Assembly: GCF_900698985.1 (NCBI RefSeq)
Contig: NZ_LR217730.1
Location: forward strand, 310,001-374,000
Direction: 5' to 3'
From: Erwinia_E haradaeae_B
GTDB taxonomy: Bacteria > Pseudomonadota > Gammaproteobacteria > Enterobacterales > Enterobacteriaceae
Length of the DNA: 64,000 nt
This document shows, piece after piece, positions 27,097 to 36,918 of this stretch. Position 1 is the first letter of the stretch, and each line of letters opens with the position of its first letter. The notes beneath the pieces are model-generated. The model made no database searches. It worked only from the letters and a program-made list of their open reading frames with translations, and was not told the DNA's origin. Position numbers and translations under genes: made by a program.

Positions 27097-30000
27097 ATGC
27101 CAGAACTCTATTGTTATGACCTGCCATGTAGAGCAGGTGATCAGCGTCATCTAGGGCAGCTAACTGGTGCAGCCTATTCTATTGAATGTTCTGAAATAGC
27201 TGAACGTCATAACGGTCCAGTAATGATTGTTACACAGGATATAAAGAATGCACGACTTTTATTTGAGGAAATTAAAAATTTTACTAACCAAATAGTCATG
27301 CAGTTTTCTGATTGGGGGACTCTACCGTTTGATAGTTTTTCTCCAGATAAAGCGATTATATCTTCTCGTTTATCTATGCTATATGACTTACCTACATTAA
27401 AGAATGGCATTATTATTGTATCCATCAATACTTTAATGCAACGAGTTTGTCCGTATAATTTTCTAGTAAATACTGCGTGTGTAATAAAAATAAATCAAAT
27501 ATTAACCCATGATCAACTGCTAACTCAACTGAAACAAATAGGGTATCGTGGTGTGTATCGTGTCATGGAGCATGGCGAATTTTCTAATGATGGGGAATTT
27601 TGGTACATTTACCCCATGGGTAGTAGCAAGATTTGTCGTGTGAGCTTATTTAATAATCAGATTAATAGGTTGCATCTGTTTGAGAGTGAAAATCAACTTT
27701 TTTCGGAAGAAATTACGAAAATTAATTTGCTACCATCGCATGAATTTCCTGTTAATGATGATGTTCTTGAACTTTTTATCAAGAAATGGTTTAAAAATTT
27801 TAACATTAATAAAGAGTCTAATTATATTTATGAACAGGTTAAAAAAGGTATTTTACCTGCAGGTGTTGAATATTGGCAGCCATTATTTTTTGAAAAACAG
27901 TTACCGGGACTTTTTAGTTACTTACCAACGAATACGTTAATATTAATTACTGCTGATATAGAGATTTCTTCACAACGCTTTTGGAAAGATCTACAGCATC
28001 GTTATAGGGCTTGTTATACTAATGTAATGCGACCACCATTAGCTCCCAAGTTTTTATGGTTTAGTAGCGATGAATTTTTACGAGAGTTTAAACACTGGCC
28101 ATCTATACAACTTAATGCTAAGAGATTAAAAGAAAATTTTTATAATACTAACTTAGAGTATTCCTCTTTGCCAGGTTTTAAGATCGATGTAACCTCTAAA
28201 AAACCGTTAGATAGATTACGGCAATTTTTAAGTTCTTTTCGAGGACAGGTGGTATTTTCAGTACAAAGCGAAGGGCGTCGGGAAGTCCTGCAAGAGCGTC
28301 TAGCTGGTATTTCAGTAAGGTTAACAATCATTAATTCCTTAGCGCAAGCACGAGAGTCTGGTAAATATTTATTAATTTCTTCTAGTGAGGTAGGTTTTAT
28401 TGATCATAGGAGAAAACGTGCTTTTATCTGCGAAAGAGATCTTTTAAATGATAACGTTGTTGCCCCGTACTGTCAAAAGGCTCCTTATAATATTGATTCT
28501 AATATCTTTCTTCAGAATTTATCAGAGATGTATCTAGGTCAGCCTGTTGTGCATATTGAGCATGGCATTGGGCGATACATGGGGTTAATTGTTTTAGAAA
28601 CTAATGGAATTTCAGTTGAATACCTTATTCTTATGTATGCTGAAGATGCTAAGCTGTATGTACCTATATCATCATTACATTTAATTAGTCGTTATATGGG
28701 GGGTTCTGGGTCAGAAGCTCCGTTGCATAAGCTAGGTAGGGATACTTGGTCTCGGGTTCGGCAAAAAGCCGTTGAACAAGTACGAGATGTAGCGGTAGAG
28801 CTTCTGGATATTTATGCGCACCGTGCAGCCAAGATTGGCTTTGCGTTTAAAAAAGATTTAGAGCAGTATCAATTATTTTGTGAAAGTTTTCCATTTGTTG
28901 CCACTATTGATCAAGCAGAAGCGATTAATGAAGTATTGAGAGATATGTGTCAACCTGTATCTATGGATCGTCTAATTTGTGGAGATGTGGGTTTTGGTAA
29001 AACAGAAGTTGCTATGCGTGCTGCGTTTTTAGCGGTTATAAATCATAAACAAGTAGCTGTACTGGTGCCCACGACTCTTTTAGCTCAGCAGCATTATGAT
29101 AATTTTTTGGATCGTTTTGCTAGCTGGCCAGTCTCTATTAAGATGTTATCAAGGTTTCGTACGGATAAAGAACAATCTCAGATCTTAACAGATGTATTGA
29201 TAGGTCAAGTAGATATTCTTATAGGAACTCATAAATTATTACAAAATAAAATTAAATGGCATGATCTTGGTTTATTAATTATTGATGAAGAGCACCGTTT
29301 CGGCGTCCGTCATAAAGAACGTATAAAATTAATACGGGCTAATGTTGATGTTCTTACATTAACTGCTACTCCAATTCCACGTACTTTAAATATGGCAATG
29401 CATGGTATCCGTAATTTGTCAATAATCTCTACTCCTCCAGCTCGTCGCTTACCAGTAAAGACTTTTGTGCATGAATATGACAAGAGAATAGTATATGAAG
29501 CAATTTTACGTGAAGTGCTTCGTGGTGGTCAAGCATATTATCTTTATAATGATGTTGAGAATATTGAAAAAGTTACACGACAATTATCGGAATTAGTTCC
29601 GCAAGCTCGTATTGCATTAGGTCATGGGAAGATGCGTGAGCGTGAATTGGAAAAAGTCATGCATGATTTTTACCATCAGCGTTTCAATGTATTAGTATGT
29701 ACTACTATTATTGAAACAGGTATAGATATACCAAGTGCTAATACAATTATAATTGAGCGCGCAGATCGCTTCGGTCTTGCACAACTATATCAGCTACGTG
29801 GACGTGTTGGTCGCTCTCATCATCAGGCTTATGCATGGTTGCTTACCCCGAATCAAAAAGAAATGACTAGTAATGCACATAAACGCCTAGAAGCTATTCT
29901 CGCTATAGAAGACCTAGGGGCAGGTCTTTCTCTTGCGACGCATGACCTTGAAATTCGAGGAGCAGGAGAATTACTTGGTGAAGGGCAAAGTGGTCAAATA

Positions 30001-30549
30001 GAAGGGATTGGGTTTTCCTTGTATACTGAACTCTTAGAAAATACTGTAAACGCTTTGCAAATAGGGCGCGAACCATCCTTAGCAGATCTAATTAATACTC
30101 AAACTGACATTGAACTTAGGATACCTGCACTAATTCCAAGTAATTTTATTTCTAATGTAAACACTCGCCTGTTATTCTATCAGCGTATTGCTAGTGCTAA
30201 AGAGTTAGATGTGATAAAAAATATTAAAATAGAATTGATTAATCGTTTTGGATTACTACCAGACAGTACTCGTACACTGCTAGATATCTCAGCTTTGAGA
30301 ATACTAGCTAAACAATTTGGCATACGAAAAGTTGAGGTCAATGAAAAAGGAGGGTGGATTGAATTAGATAAAAATAATAGAGTTAATACTAAATGGTTTT
30401 TAGATCTTTTAAAAAAAGAACCATACTCTTGGTTTTTAGATAGCCCAATACGTATTAGGTTTATTTATAATTTGTCTGATCCTAAAATACGTCTACAATG
30501 GATTACCGCATTAATTCATAAAATATGCGATTATAACACCGCTCAATAG
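27097..30549 (+). CDS. mfd: Transcription-repair coupling factor Mfd
   Basis: ATP-dependent translocase that removes RNA polymerase stalled at DNA lesions and recruits UvrA. Length is 1,150 residues (E. coli 1,148). Order: UvrB-like N-terminal module with WGTLPFDSFSP and MQRVCPYNF, the RNA polymerase interaction domain starting near IGQPVVHLEHG-like QPVVHIEHGIGRY, then the RecG-like motor. The motor carries Walker A GDVGFGKTE, the DEEH box IIDEEHRFG, TATPIPRT, GIDIPSAN and QLRGRVGRS. The C-terminal autoinhibitory domain ends the protein. It has no clear Shine-Dalgarno. In E. coli it does not adjoin ftsL, so this is a rearranged junction. Confidence 0.97.
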   Translation: MPELYCYDLPCRAGDQRHLGQLTGAAYSIECSEIAERHNGPVMIVTQDIKNARLLFEEIKNFTNQIVMQFSDWGTLPFDSFSPDKAIISSRLSMLYDLPTLKNGIIIVSINTLMQRVCPYNFLVNTACVIKINQILTHDQLLTQLKQIGYRGVYRVMEHGEFSNDGEFWYIYPMGSSKICRVSLFNNQINRLHLFESENQLFSEEITKINLLPSHEFPVNDDVLELFIKKWFKNFNINKESNYIYEQVKKGILPAGVEYWQPLFFEKQLPGLFSYLPTNTLILITADIEISSQRFWKDLQHRYRACYTNVMRPPLAPKFLWFSSDEFLREFKHWPSIQLNAKRLKENFYNTNLEYSSLPGFKIDVTSKKPLDRLRQFLSSFRGQVVFSVQSEGRREVLQERLAGISVRLTIINSLAQARESGKYLLISSSEVGFIDHRRKRAFICERDLLNDNVVAPYCQKAPYNIDSNIFLQNLSEMYLGQPVVHIEHGIGRYMGLIVLETNGISVEYLILMYAEDAKLYVPISSLHLISRYMGGSGSEAPLHKLGRDTWSRVRQKAVEQVRDVAVELLDIYAHRAAKIGFAFKKDLEQYQLFCESFPFVATIDQAEAINEVLRDMCQPVSMDRLICGDVGFGKTEVAMRAAFLAVINHKQVAVLVPTTLLAQQHYDNFLDRFASWPVSIKMLSRFRTDKEQSQILTDVLIGQVDILIGTHKLLQNKIKWHDLGLLIIDEEHRFGVRHKERIKLIRANVDVLTLTATPIPRTLNMAMHGIRNLSIISTPPARRLPVKTFVHEYDKRIVYEAILREVLRGGQAYYLYNDVENIEKVTRQLSELVPQARIALGHGKMRERELEKVMHDFYHQRFNVLVCTTIIETGIDIPSANTIIIERADRFGLAQLYQLRGRVGRSHHQAYAWLLTPNQKEMTSNAHKRLEAILAIEDLGAGLSLATHDLEIRGAGELLGEGQSGQIEGIGFSLYTELLENTVNALQIGREPSLADLINTQTDIELRIPALIPSNFISNVNTRLLFYQRIASAKELDVIKNIKIELINRFGLLPDSTRTLLDISALRILAKQFGIRKVEVNEKGGWIELDKNNRVNTKWFLDLLKKEPYSWFLDSPIRIRFIYNLSDPKIRLQWITALIHKICDYNTAQ

Positions 30550-30565
30550 TGGTTATCTATTGGGC
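30541..30565 (+). terminator. Hairpin at the mfd stop codon
   Basis: GCTCAATAG pairs with CTATTGGGC (one G-T wobble) around the 7-base loop TGGTTAT; the 5' arm includes the mfd stop codon. A T run (TTTTTT) occurs about 15 bases downstream rather than directly after the stem, so termination is likely but not textbook. Confidence 0.45.
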
Positions 30566-31547
30566 TTAAAGTAAAATACTTTTTTAAAAAAATTTTTAGA
30601 AAAAATCAATAAATAGCTATAAAGAGCAATAACGTATTTTTTATTTATAAAAATAAAGATAGTTTCTTATCTTGTAATGTATAGTATATTTAAGATTTCA
30701 GGTAGAGAAGTTCCTTTTATAATTGCAATAAATAGAAATTAAAGATTTTTATCATAATAAAAATTTTATTTTTACCATGACCAGGATAAATTTTTATTTT
30801 GGATATCTTAAAGCATGAGAACATAAATTGTATAGATATACTAATTGAATAATTACGGTCTTGTGCTTTCAATAATTAATTTCGCATAGCTGATTATATA
30901 ATAATATAATTATATATTAAATTAGGTAATTAAGTTATATTTAAAAGTTATTAATTTTATATCTAAAAATATAATTAATAAATTTTTTGTAATTCATACA
31001 TGTATAACAATGTATATCATTTAAATTATTTTTTTTGTAAATTTTATTTCTAGTTTTCTATATATAAAGTGCAATGTAGAATCTACAGGTAATTTTACTA
31101 TATAAATAAAGAACATAATATATTATCATATTTATTTTTAATAGAGTATACAGAAATAGGTTTTTGTTACATTATTATTAATTATTATATATAATTGTAG
31201 TTTTCGATCACATTAGGTACAAATATCGCATATAATAAAATATAATAAAAATATAAATATCTTATACAATGGATGCGAATGATAGTAATAGTAAAAATTA
31301 CGTGAATATTGATCGTATTAAGAAGTTCTATTTAATACGTTTTGTTAATTATAAAGAGTTTTTAATTTTTCATCATGATTGAATAATTAATTTTTAAAAT
31401 AATATTAGATAATATATTTTAGAAAAATACAAAATAAAAGTTTACTATCAACCATGGGAGAGATTATACGTAAAATATTGTGTAAAATAAATGATTTCTT
31501 GATTTTAGCACAAGTTATCTCTAATATTATAGGATTCTTTATGTGGT
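30566..31547. other. Gap between mfd and tRNA-Ser
   Basis: Nearly 1 kb of A/T-rich sequence with no supported gene, motif or repeat. A 62-codon frame on the minus strand (31405-31593) is low-complexity and runs into the tRNA, so I do not accept it. Confidence 0.5.
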
Positions 31548-31556
31548 TGGTATAAT
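31548..31556 (+). promoter_or_regulatory. Extended -10 promoter for tRNA-Ser
   Basis: TGGTATAAT matches the extended -10 consensus TGnTATAAT exactly. Its last base is 7 bases from the mature 5' G of the tRNA (31564), so transcription would begin at or within one base of the mature end. No good -35 hexamer is seen at the usual spacing. Confidence 0.5.
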
Positions 31557-31563
31557 AAATTTT

Positions 31564-31651
31564 GGTGAGATGTCTGAGCGGCCTAAGGAGCATGCCTGGA
31601 AAGCGTGTATATGGAAACGTATCGAGGGTTCGAATCCCTCTCTCACCACCA
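31564..31651 (+). tRNA. tRNA-Ser (anticodon GGA)
   Basis: Type II tRNA of 88 bases including an encoded CCA (31649-31651). The acceptor stem GGTGAGA pairs with TCTCACC, with discriminator A. The D arm contains AGCGGCCTAAGG. The anticodon stem CATGC/GCGTG encloses loop CTGGAAA with anticodon GGA at 31598-31600. The long variable arm (GTATATGGAAACGTATC) and T arm GGGTTCGAATCCC are intact. It reads UCC and UCU codons and resembles E. coli serW/serX, but lies alone between two long gaps, not near infA. Confidence 0.97.
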
Positions 31652-33460
31652 ATAATTTAAGTATGTTATATATGATATAATCATCTATATTATTTATTAT
31701 CTTAAAGATAATATTTAATATTATTATATTTCGAGTTGTTTGTGTAAGAATTTTATTAGTATAACAAGTTATATAAATATGTCGGATTATGCTGCTATTG
31801 AGATGTTATTTTTTTCTTTTTATTATTTTAATATCGGATTTAGAGATTCATTTCATGTGGCATTTTAAGGTTAAAAAGATAACTTGTTGGATACTGTTGT
31901 GAATTTGAAATAATATTTAGAGTATATATGAAACATATTATGTAATATTAATTATTATTTTTAATATAACCTTTGATTAATCTTAATGATAATATAATAT
32001 ATATTAGTTATTTTAATAATACTTGAATTTTTAAACTACTACTAGATTATATATCTATGATATTTATCATGTTTATGACTTTATTAAAATTTATTTTATT
32101 TTAGTTATTATCATGTATTATGTTTTAATAGATGTTTGTAATTCACTAAGTTTAAAATATGATGATAGAGAGAGATTTTTGTATCCGGAACCTTTATTTC
32201 TGCAATAAAAAAATATTCTTTTAGTCATCGTTAAAACTTTTAGAATCAATTTATTTATCATACATTATGTACTTGAATATTGTTGATGTGATATCTTTGT
32301 AGATAAAAATACTTGTCTTTCTTTTAATATAAGAATCTTATCATAAGATTTTTTATATTAATTTCTACAGTTTTTTTGGAAACCAGCCCTCTTGATTTAA
32401 ATGAAATAGTAAAGATTTTGTGGTTGATCTTACTGAAAAAAATCTCATCACTATTAACGTTTCTGCGTGATATATATATCATCTATAAAAGTAATTATAG
32501 AATAAAATATTTTGTATTAATTACTTTAATAATTTTACCTTGTGTTTTTTAAGTATATCAGGATTGATGCATACTTTGCAGTGTTTATAGATAATGATCA
32601 AAGATACATAAGAATCTTTTGTATTATCTATAGTTAATTTATTAATCTTAAAATTTTTTAGTAAATTTTTTAATCCTCTTAAGTCTCTTTAATAATATGT
32701 AATTTTTTCATGAGTAAGTTATGCATAAAAACATGTTAATGTTAATATAGCACTAATAGTGGATATAGTCATAAAATTCTAAAAATTTTTATCTATCAGA
32801 ATAATTAAAAATTTGCTCAAAAATTTATTTTAAAAATTTTCCGTTTGTTTGTATAAGGTATTTTTAATATGAAAATTTTTTCACTTTTTAAGATGAAAAA
32901 TTCAGTAAGATAGTCCATGCTGTTAAAATTTTTCTAAATTTTTTCTCATACTGAAGAGGTAAGCGTTTCTAGCATATGCAATTACTAGAAAAATATCTTG
33001 TGCATTAAGCATTTTTTATCTACCCTAATATAGGTTGTTGATTTTTAATTTAAAACAATGCATGAATCTATAAATTCACATGTAAATCTTTTTTTATTTG
33101 ATATGTGTAAATGTATATTACGTATTTTCTAAAGATCTAAAAAATTATATTAGTATGCATCATGAGATTCTCTTACTTAAATATTTTTAAAGTACATATT
33201 CAATTTTTTTAGATGTTAAACCTATTAATATAAAAATAATTTTTATTTTTTTAATCTATATCACTACAAAAAATAAAATAATATAATATTATATTATATT
33301 TAATATTATTAAATAATTGGTTTTGTAGGTTTTATTAAAATACGAAGGTAATTGGGTTAATATGATCATTTGATTTAAAAAATTAGAGGGTTGCAGATAA
33401 AACACGAAAAGGTGTTCTTTAGTAGCATGAATAAAAAGAATAAAATGAGCTAAAATATTT
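31652..33460. other. 1.8-kb gap between tRNA-Ser and dapD
   Basis: No supported gene. E. coli has glnD on the upstream side of dapD, but no trace is recognisable. A slightly less A/T-rich patch at 32376-32552 holds a 58-codon frame from a TTG without a ribosome binding site. A small inverted repeat AACAC-GAAAAG-GTGTT (about 33396-33411) lies some 50-65 bases before dapD. Confidence 0.5.
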
Positions 33461-34285
33461 ATGAAACAGTTACAAAAAATTATTAATGATGCCTTTGATA
33501 ACTTGCATATTGGTAACACCAAGAGCGCTGATCAGTATACTTGTGAAGCAGTTTATGATGTTATGGCTCTTTTAGATAATGGAAGTTTGCGTGTCGCTGA
33601 AAAAATTAAAAGTCAGTGGATAATTCATGAATGGGTAAAAAAAGCGATATTACTTTTTTTTTATATTAGAAATAACCAAATCATGGGTAGTTTAGATAAT
33701 CCTTGTTATGATAAAATACCTATGAAATTTGCACGATATGATGTTAATTGTTTTAAAAAAGCAGGACTGCGCGTTGTTCCACCAGCATCAGTGCGGTATG
33801 GTTCATATATTGCTCGTAACACTGTCTTAATGCCTTCTTATGTTAATATCGGTGCATATATTGATGAAGGTACATTAATTGATACTTGGGCAACTGTTGG
33901 TTCATGCGCGCAGATTGGTAAAAATGTACATTTGTCTGGTGGTGTTGGTATCGGCGGAGTTTTAGAGCCATTGCAAAAAAAACCAACTATTATTGAGGAT
34001 AATTGTTTTATTGGAGCACGTTCAGAAATTGTTGAAGGAGTTATTGTAGAAACCGGTTCAGTAATATCTATGGGAGTATATATCGGGCAAAGCACAAAAA
34101 TCTATGCACGTGATACTGAGCAGATATATTATGGACGTGTCCCAGCAGGTTCTGTTGTAGTTCCGGGTAGTCTGCCATCTAAAAATAAACAATATAACCT
34201 TTATTGTGCGGTTATTGTTAAGACAGTAGATGCTCAGACTCTTTTAAAAACAAGTATCAACCAGTTATTACGTAGCAGTGAATAA
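33461..34285 (+). CDS. dapD: 2,3,4,5-tetrahydropyridine-2,6-dicarboxylate N-succinyltransferase
   Basis: Succinyltransferase of the lysine/diaminopimelate pathway, supplying meso-DAP for peptidoglycan and lysine. It has 274 residues, exactly the E. coli length. An N-terminal helical domain is followed by a left-handed beta-helix (about 110-235) with YVNIGAYIDEGTLIDTWATVGSCAQIGKNVHLSGGVGIGGVLEP and ENCFIGARSEIVEG-like DNCFIGARSEIVEG. In E. coli dapD lies near rpsB, so the locus has moved. Retention alongside murA points to continued peptidoglycan precursor synthesis or lysine supply to a host. Confidence 0.97.
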   Translation: MKQLQKIINDAFDNLHIGNTKSADQYTCEAVYDVMALLDNGSLRVAEKIKSQWIIHEWVKKAILLFFYIRNNQIMGSLDNPCYDKIPMKFARYDVNCFKKAGLRVVPPASVRYGSYIARNTVLMPSYVNIGAYIDEGTLIDTWATVGSCAQIGKNVHLSGGVGIGGVLEPLQKKPTIIEDNCFIGARSEIVEGVIVETGSVISMGVYIGQSTKIYARDTEQIYYGRVPAGSVVVPGSLPSKNKQYNLYCAVIVKTVDAQTLLKTSINQLLRSSE

Positions 34286-35299
34286 TTTTTATTTATATGT
34301 TTATCAATGATATATAAAAATATATCAGTATTACTGTAAATATTATAGTATTGTTTGTTAATAGGGTTAGCGTTAAAAATGGTTTGTATTATATATATCA
34401 TCAAGTATAGATTAATATATAAAAATAGGTTTCTATTTTATAATTATGTATTGATCTGAATATTATATGGTTTATTGAGAATATAAAAAGATAGAGAGCC
34501 CTAACTAAAATTGGAATGTTGTTTGACGATCTGTTTTTCTGTTATGTATAACATTATAGGGTCTATTAATTCATTTTTAAAAATCATTAAATTTTATTTT
34601 ATATAGATAAAATCTAATCTTTATAACTGCATAATGAATGATCCATGTAGTTTCTGTATTAAGAATAACCAACTAGTTTTTGATAACATTCTTATAAACG
34701 TATATTTTTCGCCTAGTTACAGTAAAAATTATATTTATAATTAATATATTATATGAATACATATGTAACACAAATTGCATCATTGTCGTAATTCTATATT
34801 TTTATTTTATTTTTTTTTATATTTAGCTGTTATGTTTTAAAGATTTTACTAAAACTTATCTACAGTAAATCAATTATTAAATGGATATTTACCAAAAATA
34901 TTCTATATTAGAAGCAAGTATTATAAAGGTTCATATTTAAAATAACCATGATAAGAATTTATATTATATAGATAAACGTATTAATTTAGACAACATTAAC
35001 ACCATAACTAAAATTATACAGTATAGGTAATTATAAGATAGGTTAATGCAAAGTTTATTATTAGTAATATCTTGAGAAAACTTAAATTGATAACACCTTT
35101 TAATTAAACTTAAACATCAAATATTTTATTTAGAGCATATAATTTTTACAAAAATATACTAAATGAATATTTTCAGAAATGGTATGATAGATACTAATAA
35201 AATAATTGGTATGAAAAATCAGTATCCTGAGGTTTTTGTTATTTTTTTGCTAATGGCAAAATTAATAGTTTTATATCTGATAATACTTCTGAAGTACAC
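34286..35299. other. 1-kb gap between convergent dapD and murA
   Basis: No supported gene or convincing terminator with a T run. A short palindrome TACTTC-T-GAAGTA lies at about 35285-35297, just beyond the murA stop. The rest is A/T-rich sequence without recognisable coding remnants. Confidence 0.5.
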
Positions 35300-36565
35300 T
35301 CAATTTTGACTTTTAATGCGCTGAATGTTTGCTCCTAATGCAATTAATTTCTTTTCAATAAGTTCATAGCCACGATCTATATGATAGATACAATCTACTA
35401 AGGTAATTCCGTCAGCAATGCAGCCTGCTAATACAAGACTAGCGGAAACACGTAAATCGGTAGCTATGACTGGCGCTGCAGATAATTTTTTGACACCATG
35501 GCAAATAAGGGTATTCCTATTTTCAATTGAAACTTTTGCTCCCATGCGCAAAAGTTCTGGAACATGCATAAAGCGATTTTCAAAAATAGTTTCAGTAATT
35601 TGTGCAGACCCATCAGAAATTAAATTTAGAAGACTAAATTGAGCCTGCATATCAGTTGGAAAACCCGGATAAGGAGCGGTGGAAATGTTAACTGCTTTTG
35701 GTCGTCTTCCATGCATATCTATACTAATCCAATTTTTTCCTTCTTGGATGTCTGCTCCAGCTTCGCGTAGTTTTTCAGATACGTTACATAAAGTATTAGG
35801 TTGCGAAGCTCGACACATCACTTTACCGCCAGAGATAGCGCCTGCGATTAAGAAGGTTCCAGTTTCAATACGATCAGGTAAAATGCGATAAATACCACCA
35901 CCTAGTCTCTTTACACCTATAATCGTTATACAGTCACTACCTGTTCCAGTAATATTTGCTCCTAGCGTATTCAAGAAATTAGCGGTATCAACAATTTCTG
36001 GCTCTCGTGCAGCATTATCAATAATAGTGGTACCCTTTGCGAGTGTAGCTGCAATCATGATAGTGACTGTAGCACCAACACTAATTTTATCCATTACAAT
36101 ATGAGCACCTCTTAGACGATGTTGTGTAAAAGCATTAATATAACCACCTTTGAATTTAATATGAGCGCCTAGTTGCTTGAGACCAGTAATATGTAAATCA
36201 ATTGGGCGATCACCAATAGCGCAACCTCCCGGTAATGATACTTGGCCTTGTCCAAAACGCGCCACTAATGGTCCTAAAACCCAAATTGAAGCTCGCATAG
36301 TTCTTACTAAATCATAAGGAGCGCAATATACACTAACTTTACTGGAATCTAAATATACTGCATTCTCGTGTTTAGCTTTTACACCTAGCTTTCTTAGTAA
36401 TTTTATGGCAGTCTCTATATCTCTTAACCTCGGAACGTTATATATCTTTACTGGATCTTCAGCAAGCAAAGCGGCAAATAAAATAGGTAATGCAGCATTT
36501 TTAGCTCCAGAAATAGTAACCTCACCACTTAACCGGGTTGGACCTTTTATACGAAATTTATCCAT
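35300..36565 (-). CDS. murA: UDP-N-acetylglucosamine 1-carboxyvinyltransferase
   Basis: First committed step of peptidoglycan synthesis: adds enolpyruvate from PEP to UDP-GlcNAc. Starting at MDKFRIKGP the product is 421 residues (E. coli 419); a GTG two codons upstream is less likely. Key residues: Lys22 in SGAKNAALP, RASIWVLGPLVARFGQGQVSLPGG, and the catalytic Cys115 in PGGCAIG, the residue hit by fosfomycin. LPDRIETGTF and FPTDMQAQ are also present. It follows ibaG as in E. coli, with a 95-bp spacer. Confidence 0.97.
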   Translation of the reverse strand: MDKFRIKGPTRLSGEVTISGAKNAALPILFAALLAEDPVKIYNVPRLRDIETAIKLLRKLGVKAKHENAVYLDSSKVSVYCAPYDLVRTMRASIWVLGPLVARFGQGQVSLPGGCAIGDRPIDLHITGLKQLGAHIKFKGGYINAFTQHRLRGAHIVMDKISVGATVTIMIAATLAKGTTIIDNAAREPEIVDTANFLNTLGANITGTGSDCITIIGVKRLGGGIYRILPDRIETGTFLIAGAISGGKVMCRASQPNTLCNVSEKLREAGADIQEGKNWISIDMHGRRPKAVNISTAPYPGFPTDMQAQFSLLNLISDGSAQITETIFENRFMHVPELLRMGAKVSIENRNTLICHGVKKLSAAPVIATDLRVSASLVLAGCIADGITLVDCIYHIDRGYELIEKKLIALGANIQRIKSQN

Positions 36566-36660
36566 TATCACTACTCGAAATTTCTAGAAATGCTTACCAG
36601 TAAGTTCTGTAAAATATTTTATATGGTCACACAAGAATTATATATTAATCATAGTATGAT

Positions 36661-36918
36661 TTAATGATTGTTTAATTGCGAATCACGATTCCATTCTTCC
36701 GGGGTGAATGTTTTAATGGAAATAGCGTGTATATGATTATCGGTAATATAGGATACTAGAGGGGCATATACTATTTTTTGTTTTTGAACGCGACTCAGTC
36801 CATTAAATATTTGACCAATCGCAATAATCTGTAAATGACTGCTATCACCAGTAACATATACTTTTTGTAATGGTAATATTTTTAGTAGAGCAGACTTAAT
36901 AATACTATTATCAACCAT
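36661..36918 (-). CDS. ibaG: BolA-family protein IbaG
   Basis: Small BolA-like protein, linked to acid tolerance and to iron-sulfur handling with monothiol glutaredoxins. The 85 residues match E. coli IbaG (84) along the length, ending in the BolA block SIKTFTPEEWNRD where E. coli has SIKAYTPAEWARD. ALLKILPLQKVYVTGDSSHLQIIAIG forms the conserved first half with the ligand histidine. It lies in the ancestral position between the mla genes and murA, but is separated from mlaB by an unexpected 1.2 kb. Confidence 0.94.
   Translation of the reverse strand: MVDNSIIKSALLKILPLQKVYVTGDSSHLQIIAIGQIFNGLSRVQKQKIVYAPLVSYITDNHIHAISIKTFTPEEWNRDSQLNNH

Noticed and set aside
31405..31593. 62-codon minus-strand frame overlapping tRNA-Ser
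   Set aside because: It runs into a well-formed tRNA gene and the residues look random.
32376..32552. 58-codon frame from a TTG with patchy protein-like residues, upstream of dapD
   Set aside because: No ribosome binding site, weak start codon, L/I/K-rich content expected by chance, and no family resemblance, including to GlnD.
33289..33522. 77-codon minus-strand frame overlapping the dapD start
   Set aside because: Low-complexity I/L/F-rich frame antisense to a real gene; no ribosome binding site or family match.
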